Below, piece after piece: positions 16,499-25,046 of a stretch of DNA of 49,882 nt (position 1 is the first letter of the stretch; every line of letters starts with the position of its first letter). The notes beneath the pieces were generated by a model, which searched no databases, had not been told where the DNA came from, and was given only the letters and a program-made list of their open reading frames with translations. The stretch covers positions 1 through 49,882 of the forward strand of contig NZ_BONC01000060.1 in assembly GCF_016862515.1 (NCBI RefSeq). Direction: 5' to 3'. Source of the stretch: Asanoa iriomotensis (GTDB lineage Bacteria; Actinomycetota; Actinomycetes; Mycobacteriales; Micromonosporaceae). The position numbers and the translations under genes are program-made.

Positions 16499-17674
16499 TT
16501 ACGCGTTGGCCTTCAGGTCGGTCGCGCCGCAGGCGGCGTTGAGCAGGTCGATCCCGACGGTGCGCTTGCCGAAGCCGAACAGCTCGATGACGCTGCGGGG
16601 GGTGCCGCCGACGTTGACGCTGGCGGTGCAGACCGCCGAGTTGGGGCCGACGAACGTGTTGGCAACCGCCTGGACAGCCAGGTCGGCGGTCGGCACCACG
16701 TTGTAGACGTCCCGCCGGAGCGGGAAGTTGTTGTTCAGCACGCCGCCCACGACGGGCTGCTGGATGGCGCCGGTGCCCTGCCGCATGCCGGTCAGCACGG
16801 CCTGGCCGCGCCGGTCGGTCACGGTCACACCGGTCGCGGCCTGGATCGCGGCGACGTTGCTCTGGGCGATGTACTGGCCGGCCGAGAACGGCACGATCTG
16901 GTTCAGGTTGCCGTTCAGGACGGTGCCGTCGTGCTCCTGGACGCGCTCGAAGTTCGGCGCGGCCGGGGTGGCCGGGTTGCTGTCGGTGTCCCGGGCCAGG
17001 CAGGGGTAGTCACCGAGGTTGATCTCGGCCTCGGTGATCTGCATCTTGCCGGTCCAGAACTGCCAGGTGCCGGAAGCGGCCTGGATCAACCGCGGGGTGA
17101 CCGGCGAGCCGGCGACCGCGGTGTCGAAGCACTTGTAGACCCGCTGCACCTGCGCGAACGACAGGTTCGCGGGCACGTCGCCGCCGACGTTACGAGCCAG
17201 CGCCACGGCGTCCACACCGAACGGGATGTAGGTGTAGTTGCCCGCGGTCGTCGGCGGCGTCGGGCCGCCGTAGGACGACGAACGGGCGAAGTCGACGCAG
17301 TTGCGCACGTCGACGCCGTTGAAGAAGCCCGGCCCGCCGTGGGTGCCACCGAGGTTCTCACCCTCGGAGGCGCGCAGCGCCTGCCGGCCCGCACCCGAAC
17401 CGTCGGGACGGCTGAACGTGCAGTTGGTGGCCTTCGTCTTGATCGGCGAGGTGCCACGGGCGTCCCACGATGCGATGACCTCGTTGCCGCCCGACACGAT
17501 CACGGTGCCGAAGCCGTTCATCACGTCCTGGGTGGTGTCCGAGCCGACACCGGCCAGGGTCCGGAAGTCGGTCGCCGGGTTCGGGTCCGCCATGGCCGGC
17601 GCGGCCACGACGGTTGCTCCAAGCGCGGCGGCCAGGAGGACGGCGCCCACCCGGCCGACGTTCTTGACCTTCAT
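16499..17674 (-). CDS. Secreted periplasmic-binding-protein-like protein (PstS superfamily)
   Basis: 391 residues from the ATG at 17674, with GGGAG 7 nt upstream. The signal peptide ends VAAPAMA-D. The mature protein reads like a type 2 binding protein: GVGSDTTQDVMNGFG, RPDGSGAGRQAL, VDFARSSS, YIPFGVDAVALAR and LSFAQVQRVYKC. No lipobox or membrane anchor is present, so it may be released or held by partners. It is related to a family of secreted Streptomyces proteins of unknown role that I recall from similar context. It lies in the pst block after a 188-bp gap with GTTCA boxes, and a strong hairpin follows its stop. The ligand could be phosphate or a phosphate ester; that is inference. Confidence 0.75.
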   Translation of the reverse strand: MKVKNVGRVGAVLLAAALGATVVAAPAMADPNPATDFRTLAGVGSDTTQDVMNGFGTVIVSGGNEVIASWDARGTSPIKTKATNCTFSRPDGSGAGRQALRASEGENLGGTHGGPGFFNGVDVRNCVDFARSSSYGGPTPPTTAGNYTYIPFGVDAVALARNVGGDVPANLSFAQVQRVYKCFDTAVAGSPVTPRLIQAASGTWQFWTGKMQITEAEINLGDYPCLARDTDSNPATPAAPNFERVQEHDGTVLNGNLNQIVPFSAGQYIAQSNVAAIQAATGVTVTDRRGQAVLTGMRQGTGAIQQPVVGGVLNNNFPLRRDVYNVVPTADLAVQAVANTFVGPNSAVCTASVNVGGTPRSVIELFGFGKRTVGIDLLNAACGATDLKANA

Positions 17675-17815
17675 GTGTGCTCCCTTTCTGCGGGGCATGT
17701 GACTCGTAGCCGCCCTGCTGACGGACGAGGCACGGTCATCGTCGCCAGCACCGGACCTGCCTCGATACCGCGTGCGGGCGAACGTTTCGCGCGGGTGCGT
17801 TCCGCCAACACGTAG

Positions 17816-17853
17816 GCCGGATGAACGCCGACCTACGGCCGCGTTCACTCCAC
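17816..17853. promoter_or_regulatory. Candidate PhoP-box-like elements
   Basis: On the minus strand GTTCATCCGGC (17816-17826) is one base from the Streptomyces PHO-box unit GTTCACCCGGC as I recall it. On the plus strand GTTCACTCCAC lies at 17843-17853. The two form the dyad TGAACGC-N12-GCGTTCA (17822-17847). They sit about 140 bp upstream of the secreted binding-protein gene. The clean 11-bp direct repeat of classical PHO boxes is not seen. Confidence 0.35.
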
Positions 17854-17862
17854 TGTGGTGGC

Positions 17863-20421
17863 TCATGAACGCCCCGCTCCGATCCGCTTGAGGATGGGGC
17901 CGACGATGCCGCCGGCCAGGCCGACGATCAGGATGATCAGCATCAGGTTGCCGAACATCCCGAGTGGACCGCCCGGGGTGATGTCGGCGGCCCGCACGAC
18001 CGGTGCGGTGGGCGAGGGTGCCACCGGCGCGATCGACGGCAGCGCGCCGGCGGTCGGCACGGCGGCCGGCGGCGGGGGTGGCGTCGCCGGAGGCGAGGTG
18101 GGCGGCGCGCCGCGCTCGAGGAGGTCCGCCGCCCGCATGGTCTGCGCGCGCATCGCCTGCGGCAGGGGCACGTAGCCCTCCGGCAGCTGGCCCCTCGCGA
18201 GGCCCGGCTGCTGGCCGTCGCCGGCGATCTGCCGGAGCAGGGTGGCGTAGTCCTTGCGCGCGTCCGGCGCCTCCAGGAGGTTGCCGACCGCGTAGTTGAT
18301 CATTGCCAGCGGGTACGCCGTCTTGCTCTTCGTCCAGGCGGTCGCCGCGTCGATCACCTTCACGCCGGACACGTCGGAGTTCTTCGCGAGAGCGGCGGCG
18401 GCGAGTAGGCCGTCGTCGTCCGGCGTCCGGCACTCCACGGTGCCGACGAGCACCTTGTTCTCCCGCTTCGGCTTGCACAGCTGCGCCGAGTAGAGCCCGT
18501 AGCGCGCCGCCGACGCCGAGTCCGTGATGGACATCGCCATCCTGGCGCCCGGCGGCTTCCGCGGGATCGGATCGTAGTTCGGCGGCAGCAGGTTGAAGTT
18601 GAACGTCGGCTGGCGGCCCTTGGGGTCGGCCCGCAGCGTCTGCAGCGCGGCCTCGGAAAGGCTGCCCATGTAGGGCCGCATGTTCTGCGTGCAGTGCGGG
18701 TAGATCACGTTGTCCCAGATCGCCTCGGTGCACTTGCCGTCGGCCTTGGGGAACGTGTCCAGCGCGGCGTTCGCCACGTTGCGGTAGTTCGGGTTGACCG
18801 TCATGCCGTGCTCGTCGGGCGTGCCCGCGAGAAACGCCTTGGCCTCGGCGTCGGACAGCAGCCACTGCCAGACCTGCCGCGAACCGGCGGAGTTGCCGAG
18901 CGAGACCACTAGGCCGTCGAGGGTGGCCGACCGCGTGCGGTCCCACCATTCGAAGATCGGGTTGATGGTCAGGAACTCCGGGTCCTCGCGGATGTTGTCG
19001 AAGTTCGCCGTCGCGAGCTTCTCCGTGTCCTTCGCGTCCCGGCGGTAGCTCTGGGTCAGCAGCTTGGCGATCAACCGCGGCGTGAGCTTGATGTCGTTCA
19101 ACGCGGTGCCCGTGCGCGCCAGCACGTCGGGCGGCACCTGGCCGGAAGCCTGGCTGGGATCGACGATGTTGGCGTCGATGTTGATCGCGATCTCCATGCC
19201 GCTCAACGTCGCCGGCGCGTGGACGACCGGTGGTTGCCCGGGACCCGGGCGCACCGGGTCGGCGGTGAACACCATCCCGGGCGCGCCCACGCCGGTCAGG
19301 AGCACCTGCCGGGACGCCTCGGCGTCGCCGATCGCGGAGTAGCCGATCACCGGGCCCTGGTTGGCGCAGACGCCGGGCTGCCAGGCGGTGACCGCCTCGG
19401 CCACCATCTCGGTGCCCGCGGTGCGCCGCTCGGCCTGGTTGAGCGGGCAGAGACCGGTCACCGGGCGGAACTCCAGCGGTACGACGATGCGGTTGACCCA
19501 GTTGGCCGGCAGGAACGGGCTGCCGTGCACCGCCTCCAGCGCCGGATCCACGGGCGTTCCGTCGTACGGGTTCAGGTGCCCGCGCGGCACGATCACGAGC
19601 GAGCACTTCGGGCCGTCCACCAACTGGCCCGCCCGCTCGACCTTCGGCGCGCCGCAACCGAGGTCCGGCGCCCGGCCCGCGTCCTGCAGCTCGAAGATCG
19701 CCCGCCCGGTGCCGTCGGCGGAGGTGAGCGCCCAGGGGATCTCGTTGGTCGAGGCTTCCGCGAACGACTCGCGAAGCACGTCGACGTCGGTCTCCTGGAT
19801 GAACTGGCCCTCGACCGCGGGGTTCTCGATCATCCTGAACGGCCTGACCGCGCTGCCGTCCCGGAACCGGACGCCCTGGACGGTGCGGAACGGGATCATC
19901 TTGGCGTCCGGCTGCAGGGTGCCCGGCTTGTCGGGCTCGTTTGCCGGCGGCAGCACCTCGGCCCCGTCGCGCAGCGGGTAGTCCGCGAGCCCGGCGGTGA
20001 GCGAGCGCGAATTCGCCGCCTGCGACGTCGTTCCGGAGCGGCCGGTGAACGGCGAACCGATGTTCATGCCGAACTGGCAGGTCTCCCGGAAAGCCAGCGC
20101 GTCGGCAGGATCGCCCCAGCACTGCATGATCTGCAGGTAGTCGATGCCCAGCGCGCGGGTGCGCGGGCTGGGTACGCCGCCGGTCCAGGTGACCTCGATC
20201 GCCTGGTTGGTCAGGTCGCGGGTCTGCGAGACGGTGACCGCGAGGCTGGTGAAGTCTTCTTCGCCGTCGAAGCGACCGTGCACGGTCACGGCGGAGCCGC
20301 CGCTGCCTCCGGCCGAGATGGTGTCCTGCGCGGCCAGGGTCGGCGCCGGCCCGGGCAGCACCACCAGCGCGATCCCGGCGGCCAGGAGCAGTGCCAGGCC
20401 GCCCGCGCGCAGCCGCCTCAC
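17863..20421 (-). CDS. Large membrane-anchored PstS-like extracellular protein
   Basis: 852 residues. A signal peptide (GLALLLAAGIALVVLPG) is followed by a beta-rich N-terminal part (VTVHGRFDGEEDFTSLAVTV). A long central region has binding-protein features: IVPRGHLNPYDGT, IGYSAIGDAEASRQ, TPRLIAKLLTQSY, TINPIFEWWD and VTGLCPLNQ. A Pro/Ala/Thr-rich linker leads to one C-terminal helix (about 822-842) and KRIGAGRS. It is much longer than a normal PstS and carries several Cys residues. The GTG start overlaps the pstS stop (GTGA), so it is co-translated with the transporter. It may be an outward extension or accessory receptor of the Pst system. Exact function unknown. Confidence 0.7.
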   Translation of the reverse strand: MRRLRAGGLALLLAAGIALVVLPGPAPTLAAQDTISAGGSGGSAVTVHGRFDGEEDFTSLAVTVSQTRDLTNQAIEVTWTGGVPSPRTRALGIDYLQIMQCWGDPADALAFRETCQFGMNIGSPFTGRSGTTSQAANSRSLTAGLADYPLRDGAEVLPPANEPDKPGTLQPDAKMIPFRTVQGVRFRDGSAVRPFRMIENPAVEGQFIQETDVDVLRESFAEASTNEIPWALTSADGTGRAIFELQDAGRAPDLGCGAPKVERAGQLVDGPKCSLVIVPRGHLNPYDGTPVDPALEAVHGSPFLPANWVNRIVVPLEFRPVTGLCPLNQAERRTAGTEMVAEAVTAWQPGVCANQGPVIGYSAIGDAEASRQVLLTGVGAPGMVFTADPVRPGPGQPPVVHAPATLSGMEIAINIDANIVDPSQASGQVPPDVLARTGTALNDIKLTPRLIAKLLTQSYRRDAKDTEKLATANFDNIREDPEFLTINPIFEWWDRTRSATLDGLVVSLGNSAGSRQVWQWLLSDAEAKAFLAGTPDEHGMTVNPNYRNVANAALDTFPKADGKCTEAIWDNVIYPHCTQNMRPYMGSLSEAALQTLRADPKGRQPTFNFNLLPPNYDPIPRKPPGARMAMSITDSASAARYGLYSAQLCKPKRENKVLVGTVECRTPDDDGLLAAAALAKNSDVSGVKVIDAATAWTKSKTAYPLAMINYAVGNLLEAPDARKDYATLLRQIAGDGQQPGLARGQLPEGYVPLPQAMRAQTMRAADLLERGAPPTSPPATPPPPPAAVPTAGALPSIAPVAPSPTAPVVRAADITPGGPLGMFGNLMLIILIVGLAGGIVGPILKRIGAGRS

Positions 20422-22013
20422 GGCCGGTGCTCCCGGTCCGAGCGGGACCGCCAGCGCTGCGCGAGCAGCGGCGGGATCAGCACCAGACCGAGCGCCAACA
20501 GGCCGGCCAGCAGCATCGTGGTCTGCTGCAGGCCCCAGCCCGGCCGCCCGGCCAGGTTGACCGGCTCGGCACCGACTAGCTCGGAGTCACCGCCGGCCAA
20601 CCCTTCCTGTGGACCCGCGCTGGCCGAGGCTGACGGCCCGGCCGTGGGCCCGCCCGCACCCGCGTTGTTGGTGTTGCCGCCGGCGGCCTGTCCCGAGGAG
20701 GTGCACTGTGCGGCGGCGAGCACCGGCGTCTTGGCCTGCGCGCCGGCCGTACCGTCGCCGCTCTGCTTGGATCCGCGCTTGTCGCACGGCGACGGCTGTT
20801 TCGCTGTCCTGGCCAGCGTGTTGGACCCGTCCCGCGAGAACGTGGGGTTGTTGCACTGTGCCAGCGGCGCGGCGTGCTTGACCGCGCCGGGGATGCGCGC
20901 GACCTGTGCGAACCCGGCCTGCACCAGGTTCACCGGCAGCGGCGAGTAGCCGAGCACGTCGGCCTGCTGCTGCCCTTCGCAGAGGAAGTAGTTGGCGAAC
21001 TCGCCGAGCGTGAAGCCCTTGTCCTCGTTGATGCCGCGACCGGTCTCGGTCGGAATGATCATGTAGGAGTACGACGACAGCGGGTACACCCGCGGGTCGG
21101 TGAAGCGGTAGACGTCGTCGAGGATCTGCGTCAGGTAGTCCTGCGAGCGCGTGTTGGTGTTGATCCGCGCCTTCGTCAACGCCACGGCCACGTTCGACGC
21201 GGTCGGCTCGACGTAGTAGTCGGCGGCGTTGCGCAGCTTCACCACCGGGAACCGGGCGCCGATCGCGTACGAGTACTCGACGTAGGTGATCGCGCCTTCC
21301 GCGTTGGCCTGCGCGACGTAGCCCGTGACACCGGTCGAGCCCTGCTGACCGACGAAGCCGTCTGACGAGCGGTACGGGTACGCCGAGGTGATCCCGCACG
21401 GCGCCGGCTTGCCGAACCTGCGGCAGTAGGCGTTCCAGATGCTCGGGTACTGCTTGCTCATCCAGAGCGTGAACTGCGCGCTCGTGCCCGAGCCGTCCTG
21501 CCGCACCACCGGCACGATCCGCCGGTTCGGCAGTGCCAGCCCCGGGTTGTCGGCCTTGATCCGCGGGTCGTTCCACTGCTTGATGACTCCGGTGAAGATG
21601 CCCGCCACCACGTCGCCGGAGAGCCGCAGGTTGGTCACCTGCCGGCCGCCGATCTTCAGGTTGTACATGAACGCGGTGCCGCCGGCCACGATCGGCATGT
21701 ACGCGAACTTCCGCGGTGGCAGGGTGTCCACACCGCCGAACGCGTCCCGCAGGCCGTACGGGATCTCGGAGACGCCGAAGTCCACAGTGGCGTTCCGGAA
21801 CTGGTTGCGGCCGTCGGTGGAGCCGGTCGGGTTGTAGTTGACGTAGAGCTGGCGCTGCAGGACGTTCCGCCGCCAGTTGTCGATGGCGTTGGAGCTCCAC
21901 GTCGAACCCGCCCCGTTGATCGGTACGCGCCGGGGTGCGGCGGCAGCGGGTGCGGGCACCAGGGCCGCGATGGCGACCGCGGTGGCGGCGGCGATCAGGG
22001 CTCGGACTTTCAT
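20418..22013 (-). CDS. pstS: Phosphate ABC transporter substrate-binding protein PstS, C-terminally membrane anchored
   Basis: 531 residues. The signal peptide has no lipobox (PAPAAAAP). The binding-protein core is typical of PstS: INGAGSTWSSNAIDNW, DFGVSEIPYG, NLRLSGDVVAGIFTGVIKQW, VVRQDGSGTSAQFTLWM, GAITYVEYSYA and PLSSYSYMIIP. After the core comes a linker of about 110 residues rich in Ala, Gly and Ser, then a membrane helix (about 495-515) and a basic tail. So the usual lipid anchor is replaced by a C-terminal helix. It overlaps pstA (ATGA) and the 852-residue protein gene (GTGA). It captures phosphate for PstCAB. Confidence 0.88.
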   Translation of the reverse strand: MKVRALIAAATAVAIAALVPAPAAAAPRRVPINGAGSTWSSNAIDNWRRNVLQRQLYVNYNPTGSTDGRNQFRNATVDFGVSEIPYGLRDAFGGVDTLPPRKFAYMPIVAGGTAFMYNLKIGGRQVTNLRLSGDVVAGIFTGVIKQWNDPRIKADNPGLALPNRRIVPVVRQDGSGTSAQFTLWMSKQYPSIWNAYCRRFGKPAPCGITSAYPYRSSDGFVGQQGSTGVTGYVAQANAEGAITYVEYSYAIGARFPVVKLRNAADYYVEPTASNVAVALTKARINTNTRSQDYLTQILDDVYRFTDPRVYPLSSYSYMIIPTETGRGINEDKGFTLGEFANYFLCEGQQQADVLGYSPLPVNLVQAGFAQVARIPGAVKHAAPLAQCNNPTFSRDGSNTLARTAKQPSPCDKRGSKQSGDGTAGAQAKTPVLAAAQCTSSGQAAGGNTNNAGAGGPTAGPSASASAGPQEGLAGGDSELVGAEPVNLAGRPGWGLQQTTMLLAGLLALGLVLIPPLLAQRWRSRSDREHRP

Positions 22014-23305
22014 GTGCTGACCTCGGTGTCGTCGCTGGTGTCACGGATCGGCTCCGGCGGCGCCGAAGCCAGTCGGGCTCGTTCGCGGCGGGAGAAGCGC
22101 ACCGCGTCGCGGTAGGACCGGCCGGCCCGGCGGCGGCGCTGGCCCCGGCCGAGCTGCCCGGCCGGCTTGCCGCCGATCACCCGGGCGATCGCGAACAGGA
22201 TCAGCACGAGGAACATCAGCACGGCGGCCGCGCCGAAGCCGCGCGCGATCATCCCCGCGTCGGGCCGGGTGACGGAGGTGAAGACGTACAGCGGAAGGGA
22301 GATCTGCGGTTCGTGCAGCGGGTTGGCGTTCGTGTACGCGGTGACGCCCGAGGTGAGCAGCACGGGCGAGGTCTCGCCGATGCCGCGCGCCGTACCCAGG
22401 ATGATCGCGGTCATCAGGCCGGACCGCGCGGTCGGCAGCACCACGTGCCAGACCGTCCGCCACTGCGAACCGCCCAGCGCCAGCGACGCCTCCCGCAACG
22501 TGCCCGGCACCAGTCGGATGACCACGTCCGCGGCCCGGATCACGATCGGCAGCATCATCACGCTGATCGCCAGCGACGCGGCGAAGCCGGACTTGCCGAC
22601 CGCGAGCCAGTGCAGGCTCTCCGGCAGCCGCCCGCTCTCCCGCCACTGGTTCAGCAGCAGGATCACGGAGGAGTAGATGAACAGGCCGGCCACCACCGAC
22701 GGCAGCGCGGTCATCGCCTCGACGATCGTGCGGACGAACCGGCTGAACCGGCCCGGCAGCTCGGCGAGGAAGACCGCGGCGACGACACCCATCGGCACGG
22801 TGAAGGCGAGCGCGATCCCGATCTGCTCGAGCGTGCCGATCACCGCGTGCCGGATGCCGCCCACCGACAGGGGTTGCAGCGGACCGGCGTCGCGCATGTC
22901 CTGCGTGTAGAAGTTGCGGTGGCCCAGCGCGTCCAGGCCGCGGTAGAAGGTGAACACCACCACGACCACGAGCGCGATCAGCATGAGTACGGCCAGCCCG
23001 TGCACGAGGACGGCGGCGATCCGGTCGCGCACGGTCGGTCCGCGCTCGTCCAGGCCGGTCAGCAGTCCGTAGATCGCGACGAACAGCACGAACGTCACCA
23101 CGACGAAGCCCAGAGCACCGTCGAACGGGGTGAGCCGGGTGAACAGCAGCGCGGTCAGCGACAGGGCGGCCCAGGCGGCGCCGAGCGCGACGAACACGTC
23201 GGTGCGGCGCATGGACCCGGTCGTCCGGCGCACCTCGACGCCCGGGTCCGCGGCGCGCTCGGGCAGCGTCGTCGTCGTGGTCGGTGCTTCCATGGTTGTC
23301 GTCAT
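22010..23305 (-). CDS. pstA: Phosphate ABC transporter permease PstA
   Basis: About 431 residues from the ATG at 23305, longer than the usual 280-300 because of an N-terminal extension with extra hydrophobic segments (residues 35-140) and a basic C-terminal tail. The transport core shows NFYTQDMRDAGPLQPLSVGG, AVIGTLEQIGIAL, AMTALPSVVAGLFIY and the coupling loop EASLALGGSQWRTVWHVVLP, which fits PstA. It starts 2 bp after the pstC stop and overlaps pstS, in an operon. It forms the membrane channel with PstC. Confidence 0.9.
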   Translation of the reverse strand: MTTTMEAPTTTTTLPERAADPGVEVRRTTGSMRRTDVFVALGAAWAALSLTALLFTRLTPFDGALGFVVVTFVLFVAIYGLLTGLDERGPTVRDRIAAVLVHGLAVLMLIALVVVVVFTFYRGLDALGHRNFYTQDMRDAGPLQPLSVGGIRHAVIGTLEQIGIALAFTVPMGVVAAVFLAELPGRFSRFVRTIVEAMTALPSVVAGLFIYSSVILLLNQWRESGRLPESLHWLAVGKSGFAASLAISVMMLPIVIRAADVVIRLVPGTLREASLALGGSQWRTVWHVVLPTARSGLMTAIILGTARGIGETSPVLLTSGVTAYTNANPLHEPQISLPLYVFTSVTRPDAGMIARGFGAAAVLMFLVLILFAIARVIGGKPAGQLGRGQRRRRAGRSYRDAVRFSRRERARLASAPPEPIRDTSDDTEVST

Positions 23306-23307
23306 CG

Positions 23308-24363
23308 CTATGCCTCGCTCGACGCGCCCGACCGGCTGCGGCTGATGATCACGCCGGCGAGCATGTTGACCACCAACGTCATGCCGAACAGCACGAGGCC
23401 GGCACCCATCAGCGCGGCCACGCCGAGCTCGGTGGACTCCTGGTAGCGCGATGCGATCAACGACGAGATCGACCCGCCGCCGTTCTGCAGGATGTGCGGC
23501 TGTATGACGAAGCCGATCGAGATGATCAGGACGACGCCGATCGTCTCGCCGAGTGCCCGGCCCAGGCCGAGCATGGTGGCGCCGATCATGCCACCCCGGC
23601 CGAACGGGAAGACGACCGAGCGGATCATGCCCCACTTCGTGGCGCCCAGCGCGTACGCGCCCTCCCGCTCGCCGGGCGGCGCCTGCGCGAACACCTCGCG
23701 CATCACCGACGCGATGATCGGGGTGACCATCATCGCCACGACGATCCCGGCGATGAACGTCGAGGACGTCAGCCGGCTGGCGCTGGCCTCCGGGTCGCGC
23801 GGCTGGTACTCGTCGACCGCGAACAGCGGGATCCAGCCGAAGTACGTGGTGAGCCAGCGCGGCAGGCCCTCACCCTGGTTGCCGACGACCAGCAGGTGCG
23901 GCTGCAGGAGGAAGAAGCCCCAGATGCCGTAGACCACGCTCGGCACGGCGGCCATGAGGTCGACCAGGTTCACCAGGACCGGTGCGATCCGGCGCGGCGC
24001 GTACTCGGAGATGTAGAGCGCGGCCCCGATCGCCAGCGGCAGCGCGATCGTGATCGCCACGAGCGCGATCAGGATCGTGCCGACCAGCACGCCGGCCACG
24101 CCGAAGTGGTTGCCCTCGGTGTCCCAGTCCTGTGTGGTCAGAAAGCCCCAGCCGGCGCGGCGCACCGCGGGCCAGGCCTGGACGCTCAGGAAGATGCCGA
24201 CCAGCAGCATGATGACCAGCACCATCGAGCCGGCCACCCGAGCCACGGTGCGGAACACGTGGTCGCTGGCCAGCAGCCTGGTGCGCACCGCGCGCGGTCG
24301 GTCCGCCGGCCCGTCCGGAGTGGACGGTGTGACGGTCGCGCGCGGTTCGTCGACGAGCACCAT
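23308..24363 (-). CDS. pstC: Phosphate ABC transporter permease PstC
   Basis: About 351 residues from the ATG at 24363, which overlaps the upstream stop (TGATG). Six or more hydrophobic segments are present. The core includes GFLTTQDWDTEGNHFGVAGV, IALPLAIGAALYISEYAP, DLMAAVPSVVYGIWG, the EAA loop REGAYALGATKWGMIRSVV and GRALGETIGV, all typical of PstC. It pairs with PstA to pass phosphate across the membrane, powered by PstB, whose gene lies about 9 kb downstream on the same strand. Confidence 0.92.
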   Translation of the reverse strand: MVLVDEPRATVTPSTPDGPADRPRAVRTRLLASDHVFRTVARVAGSMVLVIMLLVGIFLSVQAWPAVRRAGWGFLTTQDWDTEGNHFGVAGVLVGTILIALVAITIALPLAIGAALYISEYAPRRIAPVLVNLVDLMAAVPSVVYGIWGFFLLQPHLLVVGNQGEGLPRWLTTYFGWIPLFAVDEYQPRDPEASASRLTSSTFIAGIVVAMMVTPIIASVMREVFAQAPPGEREGAYALGATKWGMIRSVVFPFGRGGMIGATMLGLGRALGETIGVVLIISIGFVIQPHILQNGGGSISSLIASRYQESTELGVAALMGAGLVLFGMTLVVNMLAGVIISRSRSGASSEA

Positions 24364-24824
24364 CAGCCGGCCAGCCCGCCACGTAGTCGCTCGCCCCGGC
24401 GCCAGCCGACCGACGGCTCGACCCGCGCGCGCCCGCGCCGAGCACTGCGCGTGCCGGCCACGATGTCGGCCGTCGGCAGCGCCTCCAGGAACTTGGTCAG
24501 GTTGTAGGCGCATTCCCGGGTACGCAGGTACGAGCGGCTGGAGGCCGCCACGGGCGCGCCGTCGAGCTCGATCCGCCAGGTCCACTGCCCGGTGCGCTCG
24601 ACGGTGGTCTCGACCGGCACGACCCGGTGCGCGTTCGCCTTGATGTGCTCCACCGAACTCCGGCATTCGGCATAGGCCTCGTGATACGTCGTGCCGCGGC
24701 CCAACGGTCGGTTGTTCGGCGAAACAAGCATCCACAGGATCCCTTCGACCGGCGCCCGATCGGCGTCGGTCGCATTGCCCTCCGGCATAGGCAGGGCCAG
24801 AAAGACGAATCGGGAACGCTGCAC
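24363..24824 (-). CDS. Small protein with two DUF1508/YegP-like repeats
   Basis: 153 residues from a GTG at 24824 with GGAGG 8 nt upstream. Two similar segments can be seen: WMLVSPNNRPLGRGTTYHEA followed by YAECRSSVEHIKANA, and WTWRIELDGAPVAASSRSYL followed by RTRECAYNLTKFLEA. Each has the pattern W-x-hydrophobic, small turn, aromatic, Cys, helix that I associate with the DUF1508 (YegP) fold. The C-terminus is Arg-rich. No signal peptide or membrane segment is seen. It is the first gene of the pst operon and is translationally coupled to pstC by TGATG, so it may regulate or assist the transporter. Function unknown. Confidence 0.6.
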   Translation of the reverse strand: MQRSRFVFLALPMPEGNATDADRAPVEGILWMLVSPNNRPLGRGTTYHEAYAECRSSVEHIKANAHRVVPVETTVERTGQWTWRIELDGAPVAASSRSYLRTRECAYNLTKFLEALPTADIVAGTRSARRGRARVEPSVGWRRGERLRGGLAG

Positions 24825-24970
24825 TGTCGGTCCCTCCTGTGTTCCGCGTGCGTCGTCGCACGCCAGCCGCGTCTCCCCGCTCGGCGAGCTGGTGGCTCGC
24901 GACGCGACCGGCATCAGATTCCGCAGGGACCATGACTCCGCGCGACGACTCGTGCGCACGCCAGACATGC

Positions 24971-25036
24971 GGGAGATGAACAGCACGTATTGACGTATCC
25001 ACCGTTCAGCTATCGACCTGCGCCAGTGGGATGAAC
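24971..25036. promoter_or_regulatory. Candidate control region of the pst operon with GTTCA cores
   Basis: This lies in the 222-bp gap upstream of the pst operon. GTTCATCTCCC (24971-24981, minus), GTTCAGCTATC (25004-25014, plus) and GTTCATCCCAC (25026-25036, minus) share the GTTCA core of actinobacterial PHO-box units. A direct repeat ACGTAT-tg-ACGTAT lies between the first two. Control by phosphate limitation is expected from the genes, but the boxes are irregular. Confidence 0.3.
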
Positions 25037-25046
25037 GTGCCCGGAT

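Noticed and set aside
16499-20122. A single 1207-codon open frame on the minus strand
   Set aside because: Only the part up to 17674 has a signal peptide and domain pattern. The upstream part is another frame of the 852-residue gene and reads as low-complexity Arg/Gly/Ala.
22010-23635. Long upstream extension of PstA
   Set aside because: The extension lies within pstC in another frame; the ATG at 23305 directly after the pstC stop is the natural start.
23308-25002. Long upstream extension of PstC
   Set aside because: The extra part covers the DUF1508-like gene in a different frame; TGATG at 24363 marks the real start.
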